Assembly: GCF_007474605.1 (NCBI RefSeq)
Contig: NZ_VHKL01000007.1
Span: forward strand, 308,464 to 372,463
Length of the DNA: 64,000 bases
From: Rhodoligotrophos appendicifer
GTDB taxonomy: Bacteria > Pseudomonadota > Alphaproteobacteria > Rhizobiales > Im1
Direction of reading: 5' to 3'
The notes beneath the pieces are model-generated. The model ran no database searches. It was given only the letters and a program-made list of their open reading frames with translations, and was not told where the DNA came from. Positions 19,342 through 26,888 of the stretch are shown here, piece after piece. The position numbers were made by a program, and so were the translations under genes. Within the stretch, counting starts at the first letter, position 1. Each line of letters begins with the position of its first letter.

Positions 19342-19417
19342 GAGCCCGTAGCTCAGCCGGTAGAGCAACTGACTTTTAATCAGTAGGTCTTGGGTTCGAA
19401 TCCCAACGGGCTCACCA
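19342..19417 (+). tRNA. tRNA-Lys(TTT)
   Basis: Cloverleaf read by eye: acceptor GAGCCCG pairing with CGGGCTC, D-arm with GCTC...GAGC, anticodon stem ACTGA/TCAGT around the loop CTTTTAA (anticodon TTT), T-arm with GGTTCGAATCC, discriminator A and encoded CCA at 19415-19417. It is intact. Its 3' 47 bases (19371-19417) are the left attachment site of the downstream element, which keeps the tRNA functional after integration. Confidence 0.97.
19371..19417 (+). repeat. attL, 47-bp direct repeat (3' end of tRNA-Lys)
   Basis: Identical over 47 bases to 31883-31929 and differing in the bases just outside on both sides. It runs from the anticodon arm to the CCA of the tRNA, the usual crossover region for tyrosine integrases. 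Confidence 0.95.
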
Positions 19418-19451
19418 AACTTCCAGCGAAAACAGTCACTTATGCTGGACG

Positions 19452-19499
19452 TTTGTCACAGTCGGCGGCAAAGCGGCGGAATTGTCGCGCATTTGTCAC
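19452..19499 (+). promoter_or_regulatory. Candidate integrase arm-type sites, left end
   Basis: Two copies of TTTGTCAC at 19452-19459 and 19492-19499, 35 and 75 bp inside attL. The same heptamer TTGTCAC occurs three times near the right end (31700-31741), all in the same orientation. Short repeats shared by both ends of a tRNA-integrated element are typical arm-type binding sites; that role is inferred. The rest of 19418-19699 shows no gene. Confidence 0.45.
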
Positions 19500-19699
19500 G
19501 CTGCTTTAAAACCTGCTGAGGCTTTCGCAAGCGAGGGCGCGATGCGCTTCGCAGTAGGGATTCGGTGAAACGCGGGGATGTCCGCAGAAGCCATGGCGGC
19601 CTTTCACTCCTTCCAGGTCGTCGATCACGGGCCAGCGGCAGCCGTTGTCGGGAAGTGTCAGGAGCGTGAAGGGCATCGGTCAGGCTCGCCCGCAGCTGC

Positions 19700-20068
19700 T
19701 CAGATGATCCGAGAAAGAAAAGTGAACGTGCGCTGTGCAGCCTGATTGACGGGCGCAGCGGACGTTCCCGAACGCACTTTAAGATAACGAATGACCGCCC
19801 AAGCCGAAGGCTCGAGACGGATGTACCGAGAGGCAGCTGCCATCACCGAAACTTCTGTGGCGTCAGCTTCGTAAAGATCGCCATAGGTGATCCCATCCGC
19901 CGAAACCTGAAACGTGAGCTCGGCAGCGGTCCACGCGGCCGGCATCATAACTCCCATGGGGCGGACCGGCCCGAAGTCGACGGCATCACTGAGTGATGCG
20001 CCGCTTGCGATCTGGACCCTGATCCGCGATGTAGCGCCGTCGCTCGTTGTCACAAGTTTGCCCTTCAA
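19700..20068 (-). CDS. Phage-type hypothetical protein
   Basis: 122 residues, soluble, predicted mostly beta from the alternating pattern (ELTFQVSADGITYGDLYEAD; SRYIRLEPSAWAVIRYLKVR). No family firmly recognised; the FQVSADG...YGDLYEA and RYLKVRSG shape resembles discoidin-like beta-sandwich proteins found among phage structural genes. It is the last gene of the structural run, 63 bp after the tape measure and 282 bp before attL. A virion or decoration role is inferred from position only. Confidence 0.55.
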   Translation of the reverse strand: MKGKLVTTSDGATSRIRVQIASGASLSDAVDFGPVRPMGVMMPAAWTAAELTFQVSADGITYGDLYEADATEVSVMAAASRYIRLEPSAWAVIRYLKVRSGTSAAPVNQAAQRTFTFLSRII

Positions 20069-20131
20069 ATTTGATCGCGCCAGATCATGGGATGCCGCGA
20101 AAGCTCGCGCGCCTCAGTTGGTTCCGCCAGC

Positions 20132-21820
20132 TCATGGGATACCGTCCGCCATGCTGTAGCCCATGGAGAGGTCAAGGGGTGCCGTACTGCGCGGATCTTT
20201 CACGACGCGGGTGCCCTTCGGCACGTTCTGAAAATCGACTGTCACCTTCGCCTGAGAGTTCTTCGTCACGACGTTGCCGGGGCTACGAGCTCCAAGCAGA
20301 GGCCGGGCAGACTCGCCCACCACCGTCTCACCCGCAGGCACCGGCGCATTGATGCTGCGGAACGCCGCGCCGATCTTGCCAGGCAGTTTCAGTAGCCAAT
20401 CGATTTTCTCGGCGATCCAACCTATGGAGTCGGTGAAGATGGTTTTCACCCCGTCCCAAAGGCCTCGAAAAAACCCGGTGATCCCGCCCCAATTATTATA
20501 GATGGTCGCGATGGGTCCGATGAACGGCACGAGCAGCGCAGCCCATTGGTACTTTTTGAACACTCCGGCGACGCGGTCCCAAATGCCCAGGAAGAAATCC
20601 GGAAGCTTCTCCCAGTTTCGATAAATGAGGAACACGGCCCCCGCGATGATGGCGACGGCGCCGATGACCCACCCGACCGGCGTCGCCAGGAGCGCTGCGC
20701 CGAGGGTGATCACCGCGCCTGTTAGCGTGGCCAGGGCCGCAAGAATGGGCCCGCCGACGATCGCTGCGGCGATACCTCCGAGCAACATCGGCCATCCCCC
20801 GACCATGTCCGCCAGTGGCTGCATGCGCTTCGCGACATCCTGCACCACAGTCGCTATTCTCGGCACCGCATCGGCAATCGTCGTGAACGCGCGCGTGAAC
20901 GCACCGCCAAGCCTCTCAGCCCATTCCTGCAAGCTGCCATTGTCAGCCATCCGGTTGACGGCGGCCAGCAACCCCTCGAGCTTTTTTCGGAGAAAGTCGA
21001 AGAGCCCGGCATCCATGGTCATGTTGGTGAAACGAGCCCATTGATCTGAAAGGTTGGAGATCATCCCTTTCCAGGTCCGCGACTGCTTATCCATGGCGCC
21101 AGCGTATTTCGGGTTCAGGATTGCCGAGAGCACGGCAAGGATCTGTTCACGACTGCTCGCCTTGGCGGAGGCAGTCATGGTTTTGCCGTTCTGCATGTAC
21201 TCGTAAGTGATCTTGTCGCCCGATTTGGTCGCGCGAATCCCGAATTCCTTCAGCCGTTCGTTCTCACCGGTCATGGCGTCGGCGATCGCCTCAACTGCAG
21301 ACATGAGAGGCTTTCCCATCGCCGAAGCGGTATCGCCCAGCGTAGTGAGCAGACCGTCGGTTGGGTCCATCCCGTAGGCGCGGAGCTTCACGAACGCTTC
21401 GGTCACCTGGGCGAGTTCATAAGGCGTCTTTGCCGCGAAATCGGAAATCCAGGCCATCGATTTGCTCGCGGCTGAGCTACTGCCCTCTATCGTCTCGAGG
21501 ACAGTTCGAAACGTTTCAAACTCGGCCGCGGTGTCGACGAACTGATTTTTGAACAGGTAGCCCATGGCACCGAGCGCGATCCCTATCCTCCCGACAACAT
21601 TTGCAACTGCGCCCCCGAGATTCCGGAAGCCCCCGACCACGCCACCGAGCGACCTCGACAGGCGGTCCACCCCAGAAGCCTGAGAGAATGCCCTGAACGC
21701 CGCCGCGACGCGACGAGCCGGCGCGGTAAGCCTTTCCATCCGGGCGGTGATCGCACGTAACGGGGCCGTCAGTTTGTCGACGGCGCGAATGATGATGTTA
21801 AGGGGAAACTCAGCGGCCAT
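20132..21820 (-). CDS. Phage tail tape measure protein (short)
   Basis: 562 residues. The N-terminal ~300 residues match the TMP pattern: helical repeats (LTAPLRAITARMERLTAPAR), then FETFRTVLETIEGSS, DFAAKTPYELAQVTEAFVKL and MGKPLMSAVEAIADAMTGEN. A hydrophobic block around residues 330-410 (GGIAAAIVGGPILAALATL; ATPVGWVIGAVAIIAG) is usual for tape measures. TMPs set tail length and are injected with the DNA; 562 residues would suit a short tail. No tail tube, sheath, chaperone or baseplate gene is near, so its partner proteins are missing or come from another phage. It starts 11 bp after the DUF2190 stop. Confidence 0.85.
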   Translation of the reverse strand: MAAEFPLNIIIRAVDKLTAPLRAITARMERLTAPARRVAAAFRAFSQASGVDRLSRSLGGVVGGFRNLGGAVANVVGRIGIALGAMGYLFKNQFVDTAAEFETFRTVLETIEGSSSAASKSMAWISDFAAKTPYELAQVTEAFVKLRAYGMDPTDGLLTTLGDTASAMGKPLMSAVEAIADAMTGENERLKEFGIRATKSGDKITYEYMQNGKTMTASAKASSREQILAVLSAILNPKYAGAMDKQSRTWKGMISNLSDQWARFTNMTMDAGLFDFLRKKLEGLLAAVNRMADNGSLQEWAERLGGAFTRAFTTIADAVPRIATVVQDVAKRMQPLADMVGGWPMLLGGIAAAIVGGPILAALATLTGAVITLGAALLATPVGWVIGAVAIIAGAVFLIYRNWEKLPDFFLGIWDRVAGVFKKYQWAALLVPFIGPIATIYNNWGGITGFFRGLWDGVKTIFTDSIGWIAEKIDWLLKLPGKIGAAFRSINAPVPAGETVVGESARPLLGARSPGNVVTKNSQAKVTVDFQNVPKGTRVVKDPRSTAPLDLSMGYSMADGIP

Positions 21821-21831
21821 GACACGAAGCC

Positions 21832-22161
21832 TTAGTTGTTGAGCCAGACCACACCGGTCGCGCTCGGATTGGCAGCCGCTTCCACCGCGAAGCCGACAAG
21901 CGTGTTATCGGTCGCCGTGGTGGTGACCACCTTGTTCGTGTTGTCCCAATAGACCTTCACGCCCTCGGTCCATGCCTGAGCACTGGTCTTTGGCAGAACC
22001 CACACGCCGCGGGGTTTGCCGGCAAACGGGAGGCCCTGGGCCTTGCTGACCTGGGCAACCACCAGGAGTGATCCGATCAAATACGCGACGCCGGAAACAA
22101 CCCCTCCTGATGGCGCTGTAAGGGTCAGAGTGTCGCCAGGCTGAACGAAATTCTTAGCCAT
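21832..22161 (-). CDS. DUF2190-family capsid decoration protein
   Basis: 109 residues. The N-terminus MAKNFVQPGDTLTLTAPSGG and the later VYWDNTNKVVTTTATDNTLV then GFAVEAA are the signature of DUF2190 proteins, encoded next to major capsid genes in many siphophages and thought to cement or decorate the head. Start ATG at 22161. It lies 36 bp after the capsid fusion on the same strand, the standard position. Confidence 0.85.
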   Translation of the reverse strand: MAKNFVQPGDTLTLTAPSGGVVSGVAYLIGSLLVVAQVSKAQGLPFAGKPRGVWVLPKTSAQAWTEGVKVYWDNTNKVVTTTATDNTLVGFAVEAAANPSATGVVWLNN

Positions 22162-22197
22162 TTTGGGCTCCCGGGAAAGAGATTAAAGGAGGCGCTA

Positions 22198-24120
22198 TCA
22201 GCTCTCGGATTCTTCGATTTTGCAGGCGCCGCGGTAGTCAATCCAACCAACACCCACGTCGTGGCGAACCTTGTATTTGAGAGCATCGACCCGGAAGCCT
22301 TCCTCGGATCTCACCTCAGGGGAGGTGTTCCCGTCACGATAGCCGAGCACGAGCGACGGAACGAGCGACGGCGAGGCAAAAATATAAGTGTCGACCTCTG
22401 AGACTTCGTCCAGCATGGCATCGGCCACTATGGTGAGGCGCCGGAAAGGTGCGTTGGAGGCTTCCACCTCGGCCGGGTAGATTTCCGAGACGATCTGCTC
22501 TGCGGCCGTTTCGCGGGTCGCCGGAACGACAATAAACTGAGGCGCGATGTTGAGGGGGGTGATCCCATCAAGTCCTTTCTGGCGACGCATTGCGGTTCGA
22601 GCTTTTGACAGGCCTTCAGCACCGAAGTCGGCATCTGTGATCAGATTTCCATGGTCCGCGTGAAACACGGGCACGGTATCAACCATGGTGGGGTTGCTTG
22701 TGATCGCAGCCGACAACAATTTAGCCTCGACCATTGAGGCTGCTTGAAGTGCACCTCGAATGCTTTGACCGACGGCGTCGAGGTTGTCGTTTACCAACGT
22801 CTCTTCTGAAATGGATACGATTGTCCCCCACTTCTCAATCTGCCATTTTTCTTCGGCTTCGCCGAACGCTCCGTCCCGGTATTCCTCCAGCTCGCCGACC
22901 TTAAGCAGCTGAGGAAACTCGCCCGGACGCTTTCGCTTTTGAACACGGAAATCTGCCGCCTTGTCAGGATATGCCAGCACTACGAGCGGGGAACGCATCA
23001 CCGGCCACTGTTTAGCAACGGAGCTGCCAATTGCTCCTTCCAGAAGGATCGAGAAATCGCTGGTCGACATCGCACGCGCGACGACTTTTGATGGAGACAT
23101 CCACCCTAGTCGCTCGCCGCGCTCCAACAGAAATGACCGAGTAAGGTCAACGTCAGAAGCGCCCCGAAACTGCTCGCCAGGCCCTTCAACTGGCACAAGC
23201 CCCAGAGACAATCGATGGGCGAACGCGTTCTGCAAGCCGTTCAGCGTGGTTTCTTGACCGTCCCTGATCACGTGGGCATAGCCACGGCCGCCGCGGACAG
23301 GCACACCGCCGACCTCCGCATGCAGCCCCGAAACCGTCTGACCTTGGCTACGCTCGGCAAGCTCGTTGAGGATCATCTCGCGAGCCTGATCGATCGGAAT
23401 GCCGCGGCCGATCAGATCGTTGGCAAAGGCATCGGTCATTCCGGCCGCGCGGCACGCCGTCGTGATGCCTGTGTAGCGCTCGCGCTCGGCCAGCGTCTCT
23501 GCACCCGCGCCTGGGCCGACGGCCAAGTCGTCTACAACGTCGTTCATGGTCCTGTTCCCTTGATTGCGGGTGACGATCTCAACCGCGTTCCGCTCAACTT
23601 TCTGGTCGCCCCGAATACCCGTGTCCGCGTCCGCTCCGACCGGCACGAGTGAGATTTCGAACGGCTCCCAATCGATTGCCCGCATCACCGGGATCTTGTC
23701 GGCGCCGCCCTCCGTCTTCTCAAACTTGTAGACGCGGTAGCCGACGCTCACCTGCCGGATGATCCCATCCTGAACATCGCGAAAGATCGGAGCGACATCG
23801 TCGCGTGCGCTGAACCGAACAGTCGCCGTGCCCTTCTTGCCTCTGAGACTGGCGCGCTCGACCACGCCTATCACCGAGTTCAGATCATGAGAGCGGTGAG
23901 AGTTCAGCAGCGGCGCGCCGCCCTCGAGGCGACCCATCCGAACATGCTTCGGGTCAAGGCTGAGCTCTTCCCAGAACGGCCCATCCAGCCAGGACCGGCG
24001 CAGCACCCGCGCGCCCGTAGTCCATACCAGCTGAGCCGTGCGCTTCTCGACATCAATACTCGACTGCGCAACGTCCGCGCGAAGCGTGAGCGGAGCGATC
24101 TCTGTTCTGGAAACGCTCAT
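22198..24120 (-). CDS. Prohead protease-major capsid protein fusion
   Basis: 640 residues from the ATG at 24120, which has a strong GGAGGG site; a longer frame from 24210 is less likely. Residues ~1-190 resemble an HK97-type S78 prohead protease: GGAPLLNSHRSHDLNSVIGV carries the catalytic His, and IIRQVSVGYRVYKFEK the Ser region, followed by WEPFEISLVPVGAD. A linker of ~140 residues leads to the capsid half (~360-640): DFSILLEGAIGSSVAKQW, KWGTIVSISEETLVNDNLDA, FIVVPATRETAAEQ and VRHDVGVGWIDYRGACK. Such fusions occur in prophages of alphaproteobacteria. The protein would process and form the shell. Its start overlaps the stop of the preceding gene by four bases. Confidence 0.88.
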   Translation of the reverse strand: MSVSRTEIAPLTLRADVAQSSIDVEKRTAQLVWTTGARVLRRSWLDGPFWEELSLDPKHVRMGRLEGGAPLLNSHRSHDLNSVIGVVERASLRGKKGTATVRFSARDDVAPIFRDVQDGIIRQVSVGYRVYKFEKTEGGADKIPVMRAIDWEPFEISLVPVGADADTGIRGDQKVERNAVEIVTRNQGNRTMNDVVDDLAVGPGAGAETLAERERYTGITTACRAAGMTDAFANDLIGRGIPIDQAREMILNELAERSQGQTVSGLHAEVGGVPVRGGRGYAHVIRDGQETTLNGLQNAFAHRLSLGLVPVEGPGEQFRGASDVDLTRSFLLERGERLGWMSPSKVVARAMSTSDFSILLEGAIGSSVAKQWPVMRSPLVVLAYPDKAADFRVQKRKRPGEFPQLLKVGELEEYRDGAFGEAEEKWQIEKWGTIVSISEETLVNDNLDAVGQSIRGALQAASMVEAKLLSAAITSNPTMVDTVPVFHADHGNLITDADFGAEGLSKARTAMRRQKGLDGITPLNIAPQFIVVPATRETAAEQIVSEIYPAEVEASNAPFRRLTIVADAMLDEVSEVDTYIFASPSLVPSLVLGYRDGNTSPEVRSEEGFRVDALKYKVRHDVGVGWIDYRGACKIEESES

Positions 24121-24443
24121 TTGCCCTCCGAAGATCGCAGCAGATCCTTCGGGCTGGCCGGCATCTCGAAGCGGGTTGCATCCAGGATGCTGCTCTGAAG
24201 CAACATCCACGCGCGATCCAACACCGGAAGAACGGCAGTGCCATACCCATCGACGAAGATCGCGACTGCTGCAGCCTTTTGATCGACGAACACGCCAGTT
24301 CGTCCATCATCAGCCCTGAGTGATACAAACACCTCTTGGCCGGACGGACCGCGTCGGAGATCAGTGATCCGCAAGGGCGGCAGAGGTTCCGCGTGAAGGG
24401 CCAGTTTGAGCGGCAGTTTGGATTTTTTTACGGTGGTGATCAC
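24117..24443 (-). CDS. Element hypothetical protein, 108 residues
   Basis: A soluble protein (LKLALHAEPLPPLRITDLRR; ADDGRTGVFVDQKAAAVAIF). It overlaps the capsid gene start by 4 bp and touches the previous gene, so it is translated as part of the structural unit. The central stretch SLRADDGRTGVFVDQKA is similar in feel to the neighbouring 87-residue protein (RSGLFVDGSSILMLHRGRGF), suggesting a shared small domain or duplication. Function unknown. Confidence 0.7.
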   Translation of the reverse strand: MITTVKKSKLPLKLALHAEPLPPLRITDLRRGPSGQEVFVSLRADDGRTGVFVDQKAAAVAIFVDGYGTAVLPVLDRAWMLLQSSILDATRFEMPASPKDLLRSSEGK

Positions 24444-24706
24444 TATGCGCTCCCCACCGTCGCGCCGATCTTGGCGAGTGCGTTCGCCACATCGACGCCA
24501 GCGCGGCGCCAGTCTTTCTCAAGCTCGTTTGCGGCCTCGATGCATGTTTGGGCCACGGCGAAAAGATCAGCAGGGCCAAGTCCCTCGATCGCAAAACCAC
24601 GCCCGCGATGCAGCATAAGAATGCTGCTGCCATCGACGAATAGACCGCTGCGATCGGCGTTCGAATTCACGTCGCGCATGACCGGTGTGCCGCGCATCTC
24701 GCTCAT
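24443..24706 (-). CDS. Element hypothetical protein, 87 residues
   Basis: Small protein with RSGLFVDGSSILMLHRGRGF and a helical C-terminal half (LFAVAQTCIEAANELEKDWR). Overlaps the upstream gene by 4 bp and the downstream one by 1 bp. It sits where portal or large terminase would be expected in a complete phage, but is far too short for either. Not recognised. Confidence 0.65.
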   Translation of the reverse strand: MSEMRGTPVMRDVNSNADRSGLFVDGSSILMLHRGRGFAIEGLGPADLFAVAQTCIEAANELEKDWRRAGVDVANALAKIGATVGSA

Positions 24707-25218
24707 AACGCCTGCTCCAATGCGGCGGTATCTGCCGTCGCAGCGATCCAGCCCTGCAGCACGGTCGCCACGATGGCCGATAGGTTCAGCACGCGGATCT
24801 CCGGCCAGCCCTTCTGGGCCGCCTCGTTGACGAGACTTGAAAGCCCGGGCTCGCCGTGCACCACGTGCCGCGCATATCTGGCTTTGTCAGGCTCGGACCG
24901 GCCGCTGAGCTCGACCGCATAGACGTTCGCCTGATCGGGCCCGGCCGCCCGAATGATCTCGATCGCCGTCGGGATCAACCCGGCTGCCGCTTCCATCAGT
25001 TCTTTGCGGGGCCGCTCGTTGCGGTTCATCGCGGCGAAGAGCGTGATCATCATCACGTCGCCCAGATCGAAGCGATGCTCTGTGCCGACAAGGGCCCGAG
25101 GCCCACCCAGCAATCCCTTGTTGACCCACTGCGAAATAGTGCCCAGCGGCGCGCCAGCTATTTCAGCCGTCTTGGTGAGCGTTGCGTGGGCGTTGAGCAT
25201 CTGAGGTGAGATCATCAT
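24703..25218 (-). CDS. MerR-like helix-turn-helix protein
   Basis: 171 residues. Residues ~13-50 read TLTKTAEIAGAPLGTISQWV then NKGLLGG and TEHRFDLGDVMM, a winged-helix pattern of the MerR/excisionase type (HTH, then a wing with HRF). The rest is helical with no clear ligand domain (AAMNRNERPRKELMEAAAGL). The 115-bp gap upstream holds repeated ATTGCAAT sites that could be its operator. It could be a regulator of the structural genes or a DNA-packaging accessory protein; the sequence does not decide. Confidence 0.65.
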   Translation of the reverse strand: MMISPQMLNAHATLTKTAEIAGAPLGTISQWVNKGLLGGPRALVGTEHRFDLGDVMMITLFAAMNRNERPRKELMEAAAGLIPTAIEIIRAAGPDQANVYAVELSGRSEPDKARYARHVVHGEPGLSSLVNEAAQKGWPEIRVLNLSAIVATVLQGWIAATADTAALEQAL

Positions 25219-25248
25219 GCCGATAATTCTACGGCACGGAATCTATTT

Positions 25249-25342
25249 CCGCAATACCCAACTATTATTGCAATTTTGCAATCATTCTATATTGCAATTA
25301 TGCAATAATTTATTTGATCCTATCAGATAATTATTATTGCGG
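25249..25342. promoter_or_regulatory. AT-rich repeat cluster between terS and the HTH gene
   Basis: Two 15-bp repeats, TTGCAATTTTGCAAT (25268-25282) and TTGCAATTATGCAAT (25292-25306), lie 24 bp apart; each contains two TGCAAT half-sites, and ATTGCAAT is itself palindromic. CCGCAATA at 25249-25256 and its complement TATTGCGG at 25335-25342 flank the block. A run of phased palindromes on the AT-rich side of a DNA-binding-protein gene suggests an operator; next to terS it could also be a packaging recognition site. Confidence 0.5.
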
Positions 25343-25891
25343 AGTTTCCAGAGTTTCGAGTGACTGACGAAGTTCCGCATCCAGCACCGCGTGGCAGACC
25401 ATCGGGTCCTTTTCAGCGGCAAGTCGTGCGGCTACGCGGTCCGCGATGTTCAAAAGATTGTCGCGTATCACCCGGGCGGTGTTGAATGCCGAGCGCCGCA
25501 CGGCCTCACCCTCGACGAGCTCGCCAGTTTTCACGCGATACTGAAGCCGGCTCATCTTTGCCTTCCATATCGCTATGATCGCATCGAGTTCGGCCGAACT
25601 CATGTCGCCGCGTATCTCGGGAACCTCATTGTCAGCGAAGTCGTCGACTCCATTTTCGCTGGCAAGCGCTTCGGTAAACCTTCTCCGCAAGCCACGTCTT
25701 TTGGTACGGCGGGTGTTGGCAGCCCACTCCCGATCAGCGGTTCGGACGTCACCAATTTTGAGGTGACCCTTAGAATTCCGCACCACGCTGGCTCTGAGCC
25801 GTCCGCTTTCGATGGCGTTCTGCACTGCCTTTAAGGAGCACCCTCTATGGCGAGAATAGGCACGCAAAGACGTCTGTTCTGATCCGCCCAC
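25334..25891 (-). CDS. Phage small terminase-like DNA packaging protein
   Basis: Started at the GTG at 25891 (185 residues), preceded by GGGAGG at good spacing; a frame from 25957 adds 22 residues without merit. The N-terminus is a DNA-binding segment (SLRAYSRHRGCSLKAVQNAI then SGRL), as in Nu1-type small terminases. It is followed by a basic stretch (RRTKRRGLRRRF) and a helical oligomerisation region (MSSAELDAIIAIWKAKMSRL; VIRDNLLNIADRVAARLAAE). TerS selects the DNA to be packaged and hands it to TerL. No TerL follows, which is unusual: the next gene is a DNA-binding protein. Confidence 0.72.
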   Translation of the reverse strand: MGGSEQTSLRAYSRHRGCSLKAVQNAIESGRLRASVVRNSKGHLKIGDVRTADREWAANTRRTKRRGLRRRFTEALASENGVDDFADNEVPEIRGDMSSAELDAIIAIWKAKMSRLQYRVKTGELVEGEAVRRSAFNTARVIRDNLLNIADRVAARLAAEKDPMVCHAVLDAELRQSLETLETPQ

Positions 25892-26072
25892 TGCCGTTTC
25901 CTCCCACCGAAAATTGACTACTGACGACCCAAAAAAATGCCTGGAACAGGAGAGCAATCGCGCTTCGAATTACCCGTGTGGCGTGTGCCTGTCGAAGGAC
26001 CCAAGCCTATGGGGGCGCGGGGGCTAACATGATAAACAGTGAGATCAGAGACCATCAAAAATAGGATCTGAG

Positions 26073-26669
26073 ATGTCAGACAAGACCAAATCCGATCCAG
26101 AACTGTCCACCGGGAGCGCAACAGGCGAAGCAGGAATTGTGTTCACTGCCCACGCCGTGGGCCGAGTACTCAATCCAATGCCTAGCGAACATCCTATGTT
26201 TAATTTGGTGGGTGCTATCTCATCGACATGGGCTCACCTCGAACATGTCCTGGATTTAGTGATCTGGTTTTTGGCCGACACAAAACCTGCGCTAGGGGCT
26301 TGCGTTACCGCACAATTGATGGGTGTCGCTCCGAGGTGTCAGGCTATTAAAGCTTTGGGCAAAGTCAGGGGACTCAGCGAGGTAACTATAAAAAAAGTCG
26401 ACCATTTCCTAAACAGTACACACGACGCTTCAAACAAGCGAAACCGGATCATCCATGATCCTTGGTACGTCGATCCGACCTCTGATGAGACGGCACAATT
26501 TAAGAGCATGTCCCGCAATGACTGGCGCTATGGCATCAAGTCGGTGACCGCCGAAGAGTGCAGGAGTGCGCTTAAAATCATCGAATCTCGTTTTAAGGAC
26601 GTCCTGACGCTGCGGAGGACGATTGTCGACGAAGTGACGGAGATGGAGCGCAGCAAGCGCGAGGCTTAG
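26073..26669 (+). CDS. HEPN-like protein with Rx4H motif, candidate cargo
   Basis: 198 residues, the only gene of the element on the plus strand, with AGGA upstream of the ATG. The middle is all-helical: ISSTWAHLEHVLDLVIWFLA (residues ~49-68), then GACVTAQLMGV and a long helix ending in NKRNRIIHDPW, where R123-N124-x3-H128 fits the Rx4H (RNxxxH) motif of HEPN ribonucleases. The last third is helical (CRSALKIIESRFKDVLTLRR). I recall similar RNRIVHDPW-bearing proteins in alphaproteobacteria without assigned function. HEPN proteins are frequent toxins and anti-phage effectors; activity here is inferred. No adjacent antitoxin is evident. Base composition is more AT-rich than the structural genes. 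Confidence 0.65.
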   Translation: MSDKTKSDPELSTGSATGEAGIVFTAHAVGRVLNPMPSEHPMFNLVGAISSTWAHLEHVLDLVIWFLADTKPALGACVTAQLMGVAPRCQAIKALGKVRGLSEVTIKKVDHFLNSTHDASNKRNRIIHDPWYVDPTSDETAQFKSMSRNDWRYGIKSVTAEECRSALKIIESRFKDVLTLRRTIVDEVTEMERSKREA

Positions 26670-26888
26670 TGTTCCCACTGATCCCCGATCCTAGTTGGCG
26701 GTTAAACATATATATAAGAGGGCATGTGTATCCATAATATGGACTAACACTATTCTGTATATATTTCTTGACTATTAGGAACAGTAGGAACTCTTAAATT
26801 ATTATTGGATTTCAATGACTTACTATGTTCCCACTTGATCCCACTCAGGACGACGCTAGATCGAGACTAAGTAATTGAAAATACTAAA
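26670..26888. other. AT-rich intergenic region with GTTCC/GGAAC repeats, possible element origin
   Basis: No gene. Markedly AT-rich in the centre. GTTCCCACTGATCCC at 26671-26685 recurs nearly exactly at 26827-26842, and AGGAACAGTAGGAAC at 26777-26791 contains the same core in opposite orientation twice. It lies at the 3' end of the primase-helicase gene. Iteron-like spacing and low melting fit a replication origin, but transcription termination or regulation is also possible. Confidence 0.4.
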
